A DNA stretch of 64,000 nucleotides from Neobacillus ginsengisoli (lineage in GTDB: Bacteria > Bacillota > Bacilli > Bacillales_B > DSM-18226). The stretch is from the NCBI RefSeq assembly GCF_030813055.1, contig NZ_JAUSTW010000010.1, forward strand, positions 61,102 through 125,101. The letters are read 5' to 3'. The notes under the pieces were generated by a model, which saw nothing but the letters and a program-made list of their open reading frames with translations, was not told where the DNA came from and ran no database searches. Position 1 is the stretch's first letter; every line of letters starts with the position of its first letter. Made by a program: the position numbers and the translations under genes. This document shows positions 36,438-49,203 of the stretch, in pieces.

Positions 36438-36726
36438 TTTTTTGCCCCCTCCAAAATAATCATTCTTGAGTTTAACCCTATTTTTGCCCTTATCGAATTA
36501 AACTATTATCCCTTACATATCTTGGACCTATTGGGTTAAATAGGAAAAACGTATCAATTCTATTATAAACGATGCTTGTGAATAAAGGATTAAATAAAAA
36601 TTAAATTTACATAAGACTGCATGTACCTGCCTTAATCCTTTACTTCTCCATGTTGTCTGAATAAAATTTAATTGGAAAACCAACCTTAAATCAATTGGAA
36701 TCAGCGCAGATGAACTTCATTGGTTC

Positions 36727-37587
36727 ATGAAAGGGGAATGCCATCTGAAACGATTTTTAATCCTAATCATATTTTCACTTTTTACTGTTGTCATCCTAAC
36801 AGCCTGTAATGCTATAAGAGTCCCGAAGTCGACAATGGACAAAAAAACGAACATGGGTTCCATGCAAATGAATGTGATTCCGATTAAGTCAGAATGGAAA
36901 ACCGGTTCGCAACCTTTAAAAGCAAACGAGAACATTCCAATCTCCATTTTCATTAAAGATAAATCCAATAAGCCAATCACAAAATTTGATACTGTCCATG
37001 AAAAGCTGATGCATCTTATTATTGTAAATAAGGATTTATCCTATTTTTCTCATATCCATCCGGAATATAATGGGAATGGTGAATTTGATATCACCACTGC
37101 TTTTCCTGCAGGCGGTGACTATCAGCTCATCGCAGAGGTTACTCCTCACGGTGCAGGTGATAACAGTGTTGAAAAACATTGGTTACATATTGACGGCCCT
37201 GTCCCAACAGCCAAATCAATTGTTCAAGATAGTACGCTTACGAAAGTTGTCGATGGGGTAAAAGCAACACTTTCATTTGATCAATTAATGTCGGGCATGT
37301 CGTTGAATATGACCTTTACGTTAAGTGATGCTGCTACAAATAAACCAATTAAAAACCTGCAGCCCTATTTAGGGGCCATGGGGCATTGCGTGGCAATAAG
37401 CAAGGATTTAAAGCAATACCTGCATATTCATCCTATGACCGCTAAAGGGACCGGCCCTAAGGTTACCTTTATGACCTTTTTCCCGAAAAAAGGGGTATAT
37501 AAAATATGGGGGCAATTTCAGTATGAAAACCGGGTGATAGTGGTTCCATTTGTTGTCGATGTACCGGAGATGAAGAATGTAGGGTGA
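36727..37587 (+). CDS. lipoprotein with two His-rich beta domains, probable metal binding
   Basis: Exported lipoprotein of about 286 aa. The signal peptide ends in the lipobox LTAC with C27. Two homologous domains follow; each has an ISxD-type strand and the motif HIHP: LMHLIIVNKDLSYFSHIHPE near 95-114 and GHCVAISKDLKQYLHIHPM near 220-238. Histidines and a nearby methionine stretch (MGSMQM) suggest copper or another soft metal, as in YtkA-like or FixH-like proteins; this is inference. The ATG at 36727 has no SD, whereas AAAGGGG stands nine bases before an in-frame CTG at 36745, so the start is uncertain. It is divergent from the membrane gene pair. Confidence 0.72.
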   Translation: MKGECHLKRFLILIIFSLFTVVILTACNAIRVPKSTMDKKTNMGSMQMNVIPIKSEWKTGSQPLKANENIPISIFIKDKSNKPITKFDTVHEKLMHLIIVNKDLSYFSHIHPEYNGNGEFDITTAFPAGGDYQLIAEVTPHGAGDNSVEKHWLHIDGPVPTAKSIVQDSTLTKVVDGVKATLSFDQLMSGMSLNMTFTLSDAATNKPIKNLQPYLGAMGHCVAISKDLKQYLHIHPMTAKGTGPKVTFMTFFPKKGVYKIWGQFQYENRVIVVPFVVDVPEMKNVG

Positions 37588-37681
37588 AGGACAAAACTTC
37601 ATTAGGAAAAGATCGAACTGTCCTTGAAAGTAGATTTAAAGGACATAACTTTCCAGATTAGCCCTGTTTTAAAGTCATAAT

Positions 37682-37712
37682 TAAACCTCTTCCCAAATTG
37701 AGAAGAGGTTTA
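37682..37712. terminator. bidirectional terminator rocA / lipoprotein
   Basis: TAAACCTCTTC / GAAGAGGTTTA stem with a nine-base loop between convergent genes. Confidence 0.85.
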
Positions 37713-37718
37713 TTCTTT

Positions 37719-39266
37719 CTAGTACATTTCAGATGTTGTTTTTGCTTGCATATGAAGTAATAGGTAGTCTGGGCCGCCTGCTTTTGAGTCCGTTCCAGAC
37801 ATATTGAAGCCGCCAAATGGCTGATAGCCAACAATTGCACCTGTACAGCCGCGGTTAAAATAAAGGTTACCAACATGGAAGTCTTCACGGGCTTGCTCCA
37901 TGTGGGCACGGTTTGTTGTGATAACCGCTCCTGTTAAACCATACTCCGTATTGTTGGCAATTTCAATTGCTTCATCAAAATTCTTTGCTTTTGTGAAACC
38001 AACAACCGGTCCGAAGATTTCTTCCTGCATGATGCGGGCTTTTGGATCAAGGTCAGCAATGATAGTTGGTTTAATGAAGTAGCCTTTAGAGCTATCCCCT
38101 TCACCGCCGGCCATTAATTTACCTTCTTGCTTACCAATTTCAATGTATTCCATGATTTTTTTGAAAGCACTGTTATCGATAACCGGTCCGGTATAATTTC
38201 CTGTGTCTACCGGATCTCCAATCGTTAATTGATTGGTTAATTCAACAACGCGGTTCAATACTTGATCGTACACATCTTCTACAATAACCGCACGGGAACA
38301 TGCAGAACATTTTTGGCCGGAGAAACCGAATGCTGATGCCATAATCGATTGTGCAGCAAGCTCAAGATCTGCTTCACTGTCCACAACGATTGTATCTTTT
38401 CCGCCCATTTCAGCAATCAAACGCTTCATCCAAATTTGGCCTTCGTTCAATTTAGATGAACGTTCAAAAATGCGTAGTCCTACTTCACGTGAACCTGTGA
38501 AGCTAACGAAACGGGTATCTTTATGGTCGACTAAGTAGTCGCCCACTTCAGCACCGCTGCCCGGTACGAAGTTTAGTACACCTTTTGGAAGACCTGCTGC
38601 TTCCATCACTTCAACGAATTTAGCCGCTACAATCGGTGTTGTTGAAGCTGGCTTTAATAGAACGGTATTACCGGATACAATGGCTGCTACCGTAGTACCT
38701 GCCATAATGGCGAATGGGAAGTTCCATGGTGAAATGATAATTCCCACCCCAAGTGGAATATAGTGATAACGGTTATATTCATTTGGACGGCTATTAACTG
38801 GTACGCCATCTTTTAGAGCCAGCATTTGGCGTCCATAATATTCAAGAAAGTCGATTCCTTCAGCTACCTCAACATCGGCTTCTCTCCATGATTTCCCTGC
38901 TTCTTTTGTTAAAAGTGCAGAAAACTCCATCTTCCGCCGGCGAATCATCGTTGCTGCTTTAAACAGCACATCTGCTCGAACTTCCGGTTTTGTCTTTTTC
39001 CAAGTTTTAAATGCTTCAACAGCAGCCTGCATTGCTTTTTCGGCAAGATTTTTATTTGCTTTTGACACGCTGCCGATTACTTCTTCTTTATTCGCAGGAT
39101 TATAGGAAACAATTTTGTCTTCTGTAGAAATTCTTTCTCCGCCGATGAAAAGATCGTAATCCTGACCTAAATAACCTTCAACTGTTTTTAACCCTTTAAG
39201 ATAGGCCTGGCGGTTTTCTTCTGTCGTAAAATCTGTGAATGGTTCATGCTTGTAAGGTTGTACCAT
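37719..39266 (-). CDS. rocA: L-glutamate gamma-semialdehyde dehydrogenase (P5C dehydrogenase)
   Basis: Aldehyde dehydrogenase that oxidises glutamate-5-semialdehyde to glutamate, the last step of proline and arginine breakdown. Catalytic E286 (AEMGGKD) and nucleophile C320 ([11 protein letters not shown]) are in the expected places; FTGSREVG is the NAD-contact motif. The length of 515 aa fits RocA/PutC. No proline dehydrogenase is adjacent. AGGAGGG precedes the ATG, and a cre site stands right upstream, so carbon repression is likely. Confidence 0.93.
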   Translation of the reverse strand: MVQPYKHEPFTDFTTEENRQAYLKGLKTVEGYLGQDYDLFIGGERISTEDKIVSYNPANKEEVIGSVSKANKNLAEKAMQAAVEAFKTWKKTKPEVRADVLFKAATMIRRRKMEFSALLTKEAGKSWREADVEVAEGIDFLEYYGRQMLALKDGVPVNSRPNEYNRYHYIPLGVGIIISPWNFPFAIMAGTTVAAIVSGNTVLLKPASTTPIVAAKFVEVMEAAGLPKGVLNFVPGSGAEVGDYLVDHKDTRFVSFTGSREVGLRIFERSSKLNEGQIWMKRLIAEMGGKDTIVVDSEADLELAAQSIMASAFGFSGQKCSACSRAVIVEDVYDQVLNRVVELTNQLTIGDPVDTGNYTGPVIDNSAFKKIMEYIEIGKQEGKLMAGGEGDSSKGYFIKPTIIADLDPKARIMQEEIFGPVVGFTKAKNFDEAIEIANNTEYGLTGAVITTNRAHMEQAREDFHVGNLYFNRGCTGAIVGYQPFGGFNMSGTDSKAGGPDYLLLHMQAKTTSEMY

Positions 39267-39287
39267 TTCTTAAACCCTCCTATGTAT

Positions 39288-39301
39288 TAAAAACGTTTAC
39301 A
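39288..39301 (-). promoter_or_regulatory. cre site upstream of rocA
   Basis: TGTAAACGTTTTTA matches the cre consensus at 13 of 14 positions. It lies eight bases before the rocA ribosome site, so CcpA would probably act as a roadblock or promoter occluder. Confidence 0.5.
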
Positions 39302-39352
39302 TCCATTTTCCATTCTACATGATTCATTTCTTAGTATCAACGATTCAAACCT

Positions 39353-39382
39353 GAAAAAAAGAACTGGCTTATATGCCAGTTC
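39353..39382 (-). terminator. terminator after camS
   Basis: GAACTGGC / GCCAGTTC stem with a six-base loop, followed by TTTTTTTC on the minus strand. Confidence 0.85.
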
Positions 39383-39385
39383 TCA

Positions 39386-40531
39386 TCAATAAATATGAAC
39401 AAACGGTTCAGTTTCATTTGCTTTGCGGACAATAATCGCTTCCGGCCCGTCAACGGAAGTAACGCTTACCGAAACAGCTATATACTTAGGAAAATGCTCC
39501 ATAACCAGCCCAGTAACATATTGAGTAAAACCAATTGCTTCCGTTTTACCATAAAATTGAATTGGAATTGTAATATCCAAGTTCTGTAATTGGTCACCAA
39601 CATAAAAAGCTTTGCCAATAACCCCATTAAAGTTTGGAAAGTACTGTTCCACGTCCTGTTTAAAGTTTAAAAACGCCGTAACATCATCACGATGGGCATC
39701 TTGAGCGTCTGTTGAAGGAAACAAATAGTACTTTTCATTAACGGGCTGCCAATTACCAATATTCGCACTGCCTTTGTCAACCCCAGCATACGCGAAGAAA
39801 TTCCCTGGAACTACAGATGATTTACTTTGCTCTGCAAATAATGCGATCGTAATTGGAACATTCTGCAAGTCCTTCATACTACGCAGGCGCTTAATTACCT
39901 CTGCTGCAATACTTTTTCCTTGGCTTTCCATCTCATTAACAGGAATTATTTTCTCATAAGTTGGACCGTATTGCACTGTTTGATAATAATAAACTGAATT
40001 TAAGGCAAGACCTATAGTCACACCGCCAAGCGAAACATTCCCTTTATCATCTTTTGTTAAATAATCGTGCTCTAAAATTTGAGATAAATAAATCGGGGTA
40101 GTCCCGCTTCCATCATCAGTTGGATTTAACCCAATATTATCCGAATCTTTCATTTTATTTGCAGCTAATTGTCCCGCCGTAAACTTGCGATTTAACCAAA
40201 GCTTAACCGTATCCCGCTTAATTTCCTGGCCTTCACGGAACAAATATTTGTCCGTAGGAAAATTATTCTGGGCAATTCTCATCAAGCCTGTTTCAAATTC
40301 GTCAATATCATATCTTGTATTAAGATTAGCAACCGTCATACCGCGTGTTTCCCCTGGCTCAAACGGCAAAATGGTCCGATAATAATTATCTGAAATATTA
40401 TATTTTGGAATAATCGCTTTCCCTTTTGATGAATTTTTTGTTTGTACCACCTGATCTTGTTGTTGAAAGTTTGGTGCACAGGCACTAAGCAAAAAAACAA
40501 GGGAAAGAGCGAGCAATGAGAGTTTTCTCAC
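39386..40531 (-). CDS. camS: CamS family lipoprotein (YerH)
   Basis: Exported lipoprotein of 381 aa; the lipobox LLSAC has C18. In enterococci and staphylococci a peptide cut from the CamS signal sequence acts as a sex pheromone; in Bacillus the role is unknown. The body contains two similar alpha-beta halves with VTAFLNFKQDVEQYFPNF and GLVMEHFPKYIAVSVSV. The start is GTG at 40531 behind AGAGGTG. It follows ligA by 14 bases, in the same order as in B. subtilis. Confidence 0.9.
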   Translation of the reverse strand: MRKLSLLALSLVFLLSACAPNFQQQDQVVQTKNSSKGKAIIPKYNISDNYYRTILPFEPGETRGMTVANLNTRYDIDEFETGLMRIAQNNFPTDKYLFREGQEIKRDTVKLWLNRKFTAGQLAANKMKDSDNIGLNPTDDGSGTTPIYLSQILEHDYLTKDDKGNVSLGGVTIGLALNSVYYYQTVQYGPTYEKIIPVNEMESQGKSIAAEVIKRLRSMKDLQNVPITIALFAEQSKSSVVPGNFFAYAGVDKGSANIGNWQPVNEKYYLFPSTDAQDAHRDDVTAFLNFKQDVEQYFPNFNGVIGKAFYVGDQLQNLDITIPIQFYGKTEAIGFTQYVTGLVMEHFPKYIAVSVSVTSVDGPEAIIVRKANETEPFVHIY

Positions 40532-40545
40532 GTCGATAACACCTC

Positions 40546-42618
<2,073 letters not shown>

Positions 42619-42628
42619 TTATGAACAA

Positions 42629-44869
42629 TTACGCCTTCTTGATTGGAGCAAATTTGGCAAGGAGTCGTTTAATGCCGGTTGGACTAGGAAAAGCAATATC
42701 AAGCTCCGTTCCTTCACCCTGTCCTTTTACACTCACAACTGTTCCAATTCCCCATTTGCCGTGTTCCGCTTTGTCTCCCACTTTCCAGCCAATCGTGTCG
42801 CCGCCAGTTGATGCAGCTACAGGGCGCATAACCGGTTTTCTTGGCGCTTGATTCCCAAAAGCGGTCCCTATTGAAGCAAATGATCTTCCGGAAGCCCCAA
42901 AAGGACTGTTCATTTTTTTCTCCGGCTCCACCCCTTCAAGGAGATCTGCAGGAATTTCACTAATAAACCTTGAGGCAGGATTCATATTGGTTCTTCCAAA
43001 CAAGGTTCTCATCTGTGCATTGGTAAGGAACAGAGTTTGTTCTGCCCTTGTGATACCTACATAGGCAAGACGGCGTTCCTCTTCCATTTCGGCTTCTTCC
43101 GTAAGCGATCGGCTGTGCGGGAATACTCCCTCTTCCATACCAATTAAGAAGACAACGGGGAATTCCAATCCTTTTGCAGAGTGCAGGGTCATAAGCACAA
43201 TGGAATCGGCCTTCTCGCCTTCATCATCCATCGAATCAATGTCCGCAACAAGTGCTAAATCTGTTAAGAAGGCAATAAGACTTTTATCTTCGTTCGATTC
43301 TTCAAAGTTTTTGGTAACTGATAATAATTCCTCTAAGTTTTCCAAGCGGCTCTGTGCTTCAAGCGATTTTTCCGCCTTTAGCATTTCCCTGTAACCGGTC
43401 TTTTCAAGAACATCTTCAACTAATTCTGTTACAGAAAGAAATTCCTGCATTTGTGAATAATTGCGAATCATATCATGGAATTCTCTTGCTGCTTTTGTAA
43501 TTTTCGGGCTTAAACCGATCAATTCAATTGAATCAAGTGCCTGATATAAGGATAAATCATGCATCGCCGCAAAATCGGCTATTTTATCAAGCGAACTGGA
43601 GCCAATCCCGCGTTTTGGAACATTAATGACACGCTGCAAGTTTAGGTCGCCATCCGGATTGGAAATTAACCGCAAATAGGCGAGCATATCCCTGATTTCT
43701 TTTCTGTCATAGAACTTCGTTCCGCCAACGATGCTGTATTGGATATTTGATTTTAGTAAAACTTCCTCCATCACACGGGACTGAGCGTTTGTCCGATAAA
43801 GAATGGCAATGTCCGCCAACTTATATTCACCGTTTCGGGTTAATTCTTTAATTTTGCCTGCGACAAATTGGGCTTCACCCTGTTCACTGTCGGCACGGTA
43901 ATAAACTAGTTTATTACCCTCCGGGTTTTCCGTCCAAAGATTTTTCGCTTTACGATTCATATTATTGGCAATAACCTTATTGGCCGCCAAGAGAATCCGC
44001 TTTGTTGAGCGGTAGTTTTGTTCAAGCAGAATAACTGCTGCATTCGGGTAGTCTTTCTCGAAGGATAGGATATTAGCAATATCCGCACCTCTCCACCTAT
44101 AGATGGATTGATCGGAGTCTCCCACCACGCAAAGGTTTTTAAAACGAGTTGCCAGTAATTTTACTAAAAGATACTGTGCTTTGTTTGTATCCTGATACTC
44201 GTCAACATGAATGTATTGAAATTTCCGTTGATAATACTCGAGCACTTCCGGTATTCGACTAAATAATTGAATTGTCATCATAATTAAGTCATCAAAATCA
44301 AGGGATTGATTTCGGCGAAGACGCTTTTGATACTCCTCGTAAACATCACTGACGACTTGTTCAAAATAACCTCCCGCTGTTTTAGCATACTCTTCAGGTT
44401 CAATCAGTTCGTTTTTTGCAGAACTAATTGAACCTAAGATTGCCCTCGGATCAAATTTTTTCGGATCAATATTTTTATCCTTCAGGATTGCTTTCACAAC
44501 TGACTGCTGTTCACCGGAATCCAAAATTGTAAAATTACGATTAAAGCCTAATCTGTCAATATCTCTGCGTAAAATTCTCACACACATGGAGTGAAAGGTG
44601 GAAATCCAAATTTCTTCGGCAGCCCTGCCCATCATTTTTCCGATTCTTTCTTTCATCTCTCTTGCGGCTTTATTGGTAAACGTAATTGCTAAAATATTAT
44701 AGGGATTAACCCTTTTTTCTACTATTAAATAAGCAATTCGATGCGTTAGCACTCTTGTTTTACCGCTTCCGGCACCGGCCATCAATAAAAGCGGTCCGTC
44801 TGTCGCTTTTACAGCACTTTGTTGCTCCGGATTCAAGCCATTTAAAAGCTTGTCTGATAAATATTGCAT
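42629..44869 (-). CDS. pcrA: ATP-dependent 3'-5' DNA helicase PcrA
   Basis: UvrD-type superfamily 1 helicase, essential in B. subtilis, that unwinds DNA in repair and rolling-circle replication and removes RecA. Walker A is AGAGSGKTR at 31-39; motif II is DEYQDTN near 223-229; QNYRST and [16 protein letters not shown] are later motifs. The length of 746 aa fits. The C-terminal 80 residues hold the RNA-polymerase-binding Tudor-like part ([19 protein letters not shown]). It follows pcrB by about 70 bases. Confidence 0.97.
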   Translation of the reverse strand: MQYLSDKLLNGLNPEQQSAVKATDGPLLLMAGAGSGKTRVLTHRIAYLIVEKRVNPYNILAITFTNKAAREMKERIGKMMGRAAEEIWISTFHSMCVRILRRDIDRLGFNRNFTILDSGEQQSVVKAILKDKNIDPKKFDPRAILGSISSAKNELIEPEEYAKTAGGYFEQVVSDVYEEYQKRLRRNQSLDFDDLIMMTIQLFSRIPEVLEYYQRKFQYIHVDEYQDTNKAQYLLVKLLATRFKNLCVVGDSDQSIYRWRGADIANILSFEKDYPNAAVILLEQNYRSTKRILLAANKVIANNMNRKAKNLWTENPEGNKLVYYRADSEQGEAQFVAGKIKELTRNGEYKLADIAILYRTNAQSRVMEEVLLKSNIQYSIVGGTKFYDRKEIRDMLAYLRLISNPDGDLNLQRVINVPKRGIGSSSLDKIADFAAMHDLSLYQALDSIELIGLSPKITKAAREFHDMIRNYSQMQEFLSVTELVEDVLEKTGYREMLKAEKSLEAQSRLENLEELLSVTKNFEESNEDKSLIAFLTDLALVADIDSMDDEGEKADSIVLMTLHSAKGLEFPVVFLIGMEEGVFPHSRSLTEEAEMEEERRLAYVGITRAEQTLFLTNAQMRTLFGRTNMNPASRFISEIPADLLEGVEPEKKMNSPFGASGRSFASIGTAFGNQAPRKPVMRPVAASTGGDTIGWKVGDKAEHGKWGIGTVVSVKGQGEGTELDIAFPSPTGIKRLLAKFAPIKKA

Positions 44870-44937
44870 TTCGTCACCACCATACCAAACATTTGTTCTA
44901 GTTTTATTTTAATGCTATTTTCGTTCTCTAGCAAATT

Positions 44938-45621
44938 TTATCTTACACTTTTAACAGTTGCTAATGCGTTATCAAAGTCTTCATAGATGGCGTTGCCCAC
45001 CACTACTACATCTGCATGATTAGCCATTTCTGCTGCCTTTTCAGGGGTAGTAATTCCACCGCCATAAAATAATGTTGTGTTATTAAGCACCTTTTTTACA
45101 TCAGCTACCAAGTTTACATTGCCATATTGACCGCTGTATTCTAAATAAAAAATCGGCAACTGAAACATTTTTTCTGCCATCATGGCGTAAGCTTTGACAT
45201 CTTCAGTCGTTAACTCAGAATCGGCAGATGTCAGCTTTGCCGCTTTGCAATCCTTGTTCAGGATACAATAGCCTTCCATGACGATTTCTTCCCAATCCAT
45301 AATGTCACCGAATTCTTTTACAGCCTGCCGGTGAAGTCCCGTTATCCACTTTGGATCATTACTATTTATTATTGTCGGAATAAAATACAGGTCAAATCCC
45401 GGTGTCACCGTTTCGATGCTTGAGATTTCGAGTACACAAGGAACGGTAAACCGGCGAATTCTTGCCATTAAATCGAGGACTTTTTCGAGTGTTACCCCAT
45501 CTGTTCCACCTACGATGACCGCGTCGGTACCTGATTCACAAATTTTTTCTAATTTTTCGTCCGATATCTCTTTATTTGGGTCGAGTTTAAACACATGGCA
45601 CCACTCGCGAAAATCATACAT
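44938..45621 (-). CDS. pcrB: heptaprenylglyceryl phosphate synthase
   Basis: TIM-barrel prenyltransferase that joins heptaprenyl diphosphate to sn-glycerol-1-phosphate. It has [14 protein letters not shown] at 7-20, [18 protein letters not shown] near 28-45 and the phosphate-binding [13 protein letters not shown] near 188-200. The length of 227 aa is usual. Gene order pcrB-pcrA-ligA is the same as in B. subtilis. SD GGGAGG precedes the ATG. Confidence 0.94.
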   Translation of the reverse strand: MYDFREWCHVFKLDPNKEISDEKLEKICESGTDAVIVGGTDGVTLEKVLDLMARIRRFTVPCVLEISSIETVTPGFDLYFIPTIINSNDPKWITGLHRQAVKEFGDIMDWEEIVMEGYCILNKDCKAAKLTSADSELTTEDVKAYAMMAEKMFQLPIFYLEYSGQYGNVNLVADVKKVLNNTTLFYGGGITTPEKAAEMANHADVVVVGNAIYEDFDNALATVKSVR

Positions 45622-45785
45622 CCCAAAATCCTCCCATTCATCTTTCCATTACACCATTATAGCATTAGGCCGAAACGATACAAAAAGAAAACCGTAATTC
45701 TCTAAATAGAAATCTTAACCATTGATAGAAAAGCGTAAGTTTCCATTAAGCGAAGTACAACTGTCGCCGGGCGCAGAGCCGGACA

Positions 45786-45816
45786 TAAAAAAACCGAAGA
45801 GTTCTCTCTCCGGTTT
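45786..45816 (-). terminator. terminator after yerC
   Basis: AAACCG-AGAG pairs with CTCT-CGGTTT around a short loop, followed by TTTTTT on the minus strand. It divides yerC from pcrB. Confidence 0.8.
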
Positions 45817-45823
45817 GGCATTA

Positions 45824-46141
45824 TTATTCTTCCACAACTTTTGTACTGTTTTCTTCTTTAAGCCTTTCAAGCACTAATTCGTACGTGTCGTTTCCATAGT
45901 TTAAGCAACGTTTTACACGTGAAATCGTTGCTGTGCTAGCACCTGTCTCTGTTTCGATTTTATGATAGGTGTTTCCTTCGCGAAGCATCCTTGCTACATC
46001 TAAACGCTGTGCTAACGATTGAATTTCATTAATCGTGCACAAATCATCAAAAAAGCGGTAGCATTCCTCCAAATCCTTTAATGAAAGAATTCCCAGGAAT
46101 AATTGATCGAGCTCTTTTCCCCGTAATTTATTTATTTGCAT
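45824..46141 (-). CDS. yerC: YerC family TrpR-like regulator
   Basis: Small DNA-binding protein of 105 aa with the TrpR/YerC-YecD fold. Helices EQLFLGILSLKDLEECYRFF-type at the start and the HTH SLAQRLDVARMLREGNTYHKIETETGASTATISRVKRCL (two segments of about residues 45-85) are characteristic. The start at 46141 follows AAAGGGG; the frame opens at 46231 but that overlaps the end of yerB. The target genes are not known. Confidence 0.9.
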   Translation of the reverse strand: MQINKLRGKELDQLFLGILSLKDLEECYRFFDDLCTINEIQSLAQRLDVARMLREGNTYHKIETETGASTATISRVKRCLNYGNDTYELVLERLKEENSTKVVEE

Positions 46142-46164
46142 ATTTTTTACCCCTTTAATTGATA

Positions 46165-47217
46165 TTATTGTTTCACATTGAACGAAACACTTTTTTCGAG
46201 ACCAGGGTTTGTTGGGACAACATTTACCCATGTCTTTCCTTGGACAAATGGAGCAACTTTACCATTTTTCACCGGAACAATTCTTCCGTTTTCATTTTTC
46301 CATTCCACTTCATTCACATTGCCCATTTGCAATAAGTAGCCTCTTCCACCGGATACTAAATCAATGCTCCTGTGTCCCCCTGAGTCTACAATTTTGTGGA
46401 CAGCCTCAACAATAAAGACATTATCAAGTAAAATTGGCTCTTTTGTTTCTAAATCAACAGTTTGTTCACTACCTGAAAACCGCTTATATTTGCCAAGAGT
46501 TGCATCAAACACAAAAGATGAATCAGAGGTATGGCTGGAAGAATAGGAAATCATTACGGATGACGCATCGTTTCCTGTAATCTTCTTACTATCTTCCTCA
46601 GGCATGAACGTGAAGGCAGGAGGTGTCTGATCCATTGAATATTTCTTTAGCTTCACACCTTTTAAAATGTTTTCATACGTAATATAGGAATTGTGAGGCG
46701 CTTTCCGAAAGCTTGCCCGTTGAAAAAGGGTGCCATCATAGACCATACCATCAAGATCATTAATATAGCCCTGTTTTAGCATTTCTTCTGCTTCCGGACT
46801 TTCACCATGATGAATATACAGTGCATCCAGTCCCTTGGCCAGTTCCATATAATATTTTCTGGCACTTCGAATAGGTCCGATATTTCTCGGTTTTTCACTT
46901 TGAAATACAGCAAGAAAGCGGGTAATATCTCCTTCTGCGAGAATTTCATAAACGATGTCAGCCTTGTTCAACCCGGATTGCGGTCTTGCCAAAGGATGGT
47001 TGTTAACCATAACCGCAATGGCTCTGCCGTCAGTTTGTGTTTGAGAGCCCTTCCCCGTTAAAGGAAAATAATAAGGGTATTGGTTTTTCTCTTCTTCTTT
47101 TTTCGCAGGCTTTGTTACTTCCTTTTCCTTTTTGACAGGCTCTTTGACGGCCTTTTTATCACTGCAGCCTGCGAGTAATAAAAGAACAGCAATTATCGCA
47201 ACCGCCCATTTTCTCAT
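46165..47217 (-). CDS. yerB: YerB lipoprotein (DUF3048)
   Basis: Exported lipoprotein of 350 aa. The lipobox is LLAGC with C18, followed by a lysine/glutamate-rich linker. The DUF3048 body begins YPYYFPLTGKGSQ and contains GRAIAVMVNNHPLARPQSGL, ADIVYEILAEGDITRFLAVFQ and ARKYYMELAKGLDALYIHHG. Function unknown. It is 23 bases upstream of yerC, as in B. subtilis. Confidence 0.92.
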   Translation of the reverse strand: MRKWAVAIIAVLLLLAGCSDKKAVKEPVKKEKEVTKPAKKEEEKNQYPYYFPLTGKGSQTQTDGRAIAVMVNNHPLARPQSGLNKADIVYEILAEGDITRFLAVFQSEKPRNIGPIRSARKYYMELAKGLDALYIHHGESPEAEEMLKQGYINDLDGMVYDGTLFQRASFRKAPHNSYITYENILKGVKLKKYSMDQTPPAFTFMPEEDSKKITGNDASSVMISYSSSHTSDSSFVFDATLGKYKRFSGSEQTVDLETKEPILLDNVFIVEAVHKIVDSGGHRSIDLVSGGRGYLLQMGNVNEVEWKNENGRIVPVKNGKVAPFVQGKTWVNVVPTNPGLEKSVSFNVKQ

Positions 47218-47294
47218 ATTATGAACACCTCTGTTTCCTAATCCAACTACGGTGTCAATTCTTTCTCGCTGTAGTTCGTTAGTACATTTACATT

Positions 47295-49037
47295 TTAACG
47301 CATTATTGACGGAAAGAGTACAGTTTTGTTCATCACATCATACATTCCCTGTTGGGTAATGCGTATATATGGCAAGTGCGTCGATGAAAAGAACAACAAG
47401 GAGTGAAGGGGATCTGAAAACGCATAGCCCCGCTCCTGCAATTTTTCCAGCAATTCTTTTTCTTGATTCATTAACTCTTCCATACGAAGGTCCGTCATAG
47501 CTCCACCTAATGGTAAACCAAGCTCACAAATGGTTTCGCCGCCTTCTGTCATGACAATTCCTCCGCCAAGTTCTTTCATTCTGTTAAATGCATGGAGCAA
47601 ATCCGGTTTGCTTTTCCCAATTAAGATGATATCGCCCGTACTGGAAAAAGAACTGGCCAAAGCCGGTAAATTTGTAGCAAAACCTTTTAAAAGCGTATTA
47701 ATTCTCCATTTCCCATTTCGGTCAATGAGGGTAAAAAAGCATTCATCATAATTCGTTGCCAGCTCATCTCCTGAAACATCAATCGCAATAGAATAAGGCT
47801 TCGTGATGACAGAATTCTCCATTTTGATCCCAAAAGGCATGGAAAATTGCAAATCATCCATAGATAATTCCCAATCCAATTCCATCGGTTTTAAACCATA
47901 TTCCCCCCAGTTGATAGAGCCGTATGCATTTGTATTCTCTCCGCGATGTTTGACCCATTTTCCTTTTGCAAGTACTGAAACCGGTGTAGGGTCTTCAATA
48001 CCTGATAAAAAATTGATATTGGCTACACGTCCTGTGGCAATGTTACCATGTAAATGGTCAATACCGTAATAACGGGCAATATTAATTGTCGCCATATTAT
48101 AGGCATCAATGATTGGAACCCCTTTTTCGATTGCAATCCTAATCATTTGATCCGTTATTCCCTGTTCATAAAAGGTCGATGATGAACCATCCGTGTTAAG
48201 CATTAAGCGATCATATGCCTGAATTCCCAATCGTTTTAAATCATCTAATAATTCAGGTAAATCCGGACGGATTGACGAATAACGTAATGACACCATATAG
48301 CCTTGCATTAACCGGTTATACACCTCTTCACCGGTCATCGACTCATGATCACTATCTGCTCCAAGCAGCATCATTTTGGCCAGTGTTTTTTCGGAAGCAC
48401 CGGGAAAATGTCCTTCGATTTTCTTTCGCATCCTCTTTGTTTCCTGAATCCAATGAAGCATCATATCATCGCCGTCCAACAATTTTGGCCACCCTGTCAA
48501 TTCCCCGCCTTGCAGAACGGCATCATGCTCAAGCCATGATTTAATATTGCTGTGGGAAAAAATTTCATCTTCATTTAAAAGCTCCGTTTGCGAATCAAAA
48601 CGACTCCACCAAAACATGGTAGTCGGAATAGAACGCAGATCTTTCAATAATGAAAACGCTTCCTTTTTAGTTAAATTTAAAAGCATGGGCATGTTGTCAT
48701 TGATTAAGGTCGTCGTTCCAAACTGGGATGCATAGGCCGCGAGCGTATGGGGATTATATAAATTAAATGGGTGAGCATGCGGTTCGATGTATCCCGGTAC
48801 AAGAATTTCATCCGTACAATCAATTATTTCGCAGTTTCCAATATGAGCGGGCAAATTTTTTCCAACATAAACAATTCGATCTTCATAAATCCAAATATTT
48901 GCCCTCATCCATTGACGAAAGGTTTGATTTAAATACAAAGCATTTTTCAATAAAATCGTCGGTGATTCTTTGCCATCCAAAATGGATACATGCATGCGTA
49001 AATGTCTGTTTTTCCAGCGGTAACGTTGTTCTAGCAT
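47295..49037 (-). CDS. YerA-like putative adenine deaminase
   Basis: Amidohydrolase-superfamily protein of 580 aa, same family as adenine deaminase (AdeC) but of the divergent YerA branch. VPGYIEPHAHPFN near 75-87 gives the metal-binding HxH; GELTGWPKLLDGDD and MIRIAIEKGVPIIDAYNMAT follow; the C-terminal adenine-deaminase domain has AFNRMKELGGGIVMTEGG. Enzyme activity is not proven for YerA itself. Its place between the purine operon and yerB matches B. subtilis. SD GGGAGGG. Confidence 0.85.
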   Translation of the reverse strand: MLEQRYRWKNRHLRMHVSILDGKESPTILLKNALYLNQTFRQWMRANIWIYEDRIVYVGKNLPAHIGNCEIIDCTDEILVPGYIEPHAHPFNLYNPHTLAAYASQFGTTTLINDNMPMLLNLTKKEAFSLLKDLRSIPTTMFWWSRFDSQTELLNEDEIFSHSNIKSWLEHDAVLQGGELTGWPKLLDGDDMMLHWIQETKRMRKKIEGHFPGASEKTLAKMMLLGADSDHESMTGEEVYNRLMQGYMVSLRYSSIRPDLPELLDDLKRLGIQAYDRLMLNTDGSSSTFYEQGITDQMIRIAIEKGVPIIDAYNMATINIARYYGIDHLHGNIATGRVANINFLSGIEDPTPVSVLAKGKWVKHRGENTNAYGSINWGEYGLKPMELDWELSMDDLQFSMPFGIKMENSVITKPYSIAIDVSGDELATNYDECFFTLIDRNGKWRINTLLKGFATNLPALASSFSSTGDIILIGKSKPDLLHAFNRMKELGGGIVMTEGGETICELGLPLGGAMTDLRMEELMNQEKELLEKLQERGYAFSDPLHSLLFFSSTHLPYIRITQQGMYDVMNKTVLFPSIMR

Positions 49038-49203
49038 ACAATATCCCTCCCTTTTAAAAATACTATTAATCTATATAAAGGTTGATTTAGCAGTAAAGAA
49101 AGCCCTTACAAAAAATCTTTTGTTTCTATACTATCATATTTTACTGTTTAAAGCATTAAAGAATTGATAAATATTGTAAAAATATTGTGAAGGAGTGAAC
49201 AAT

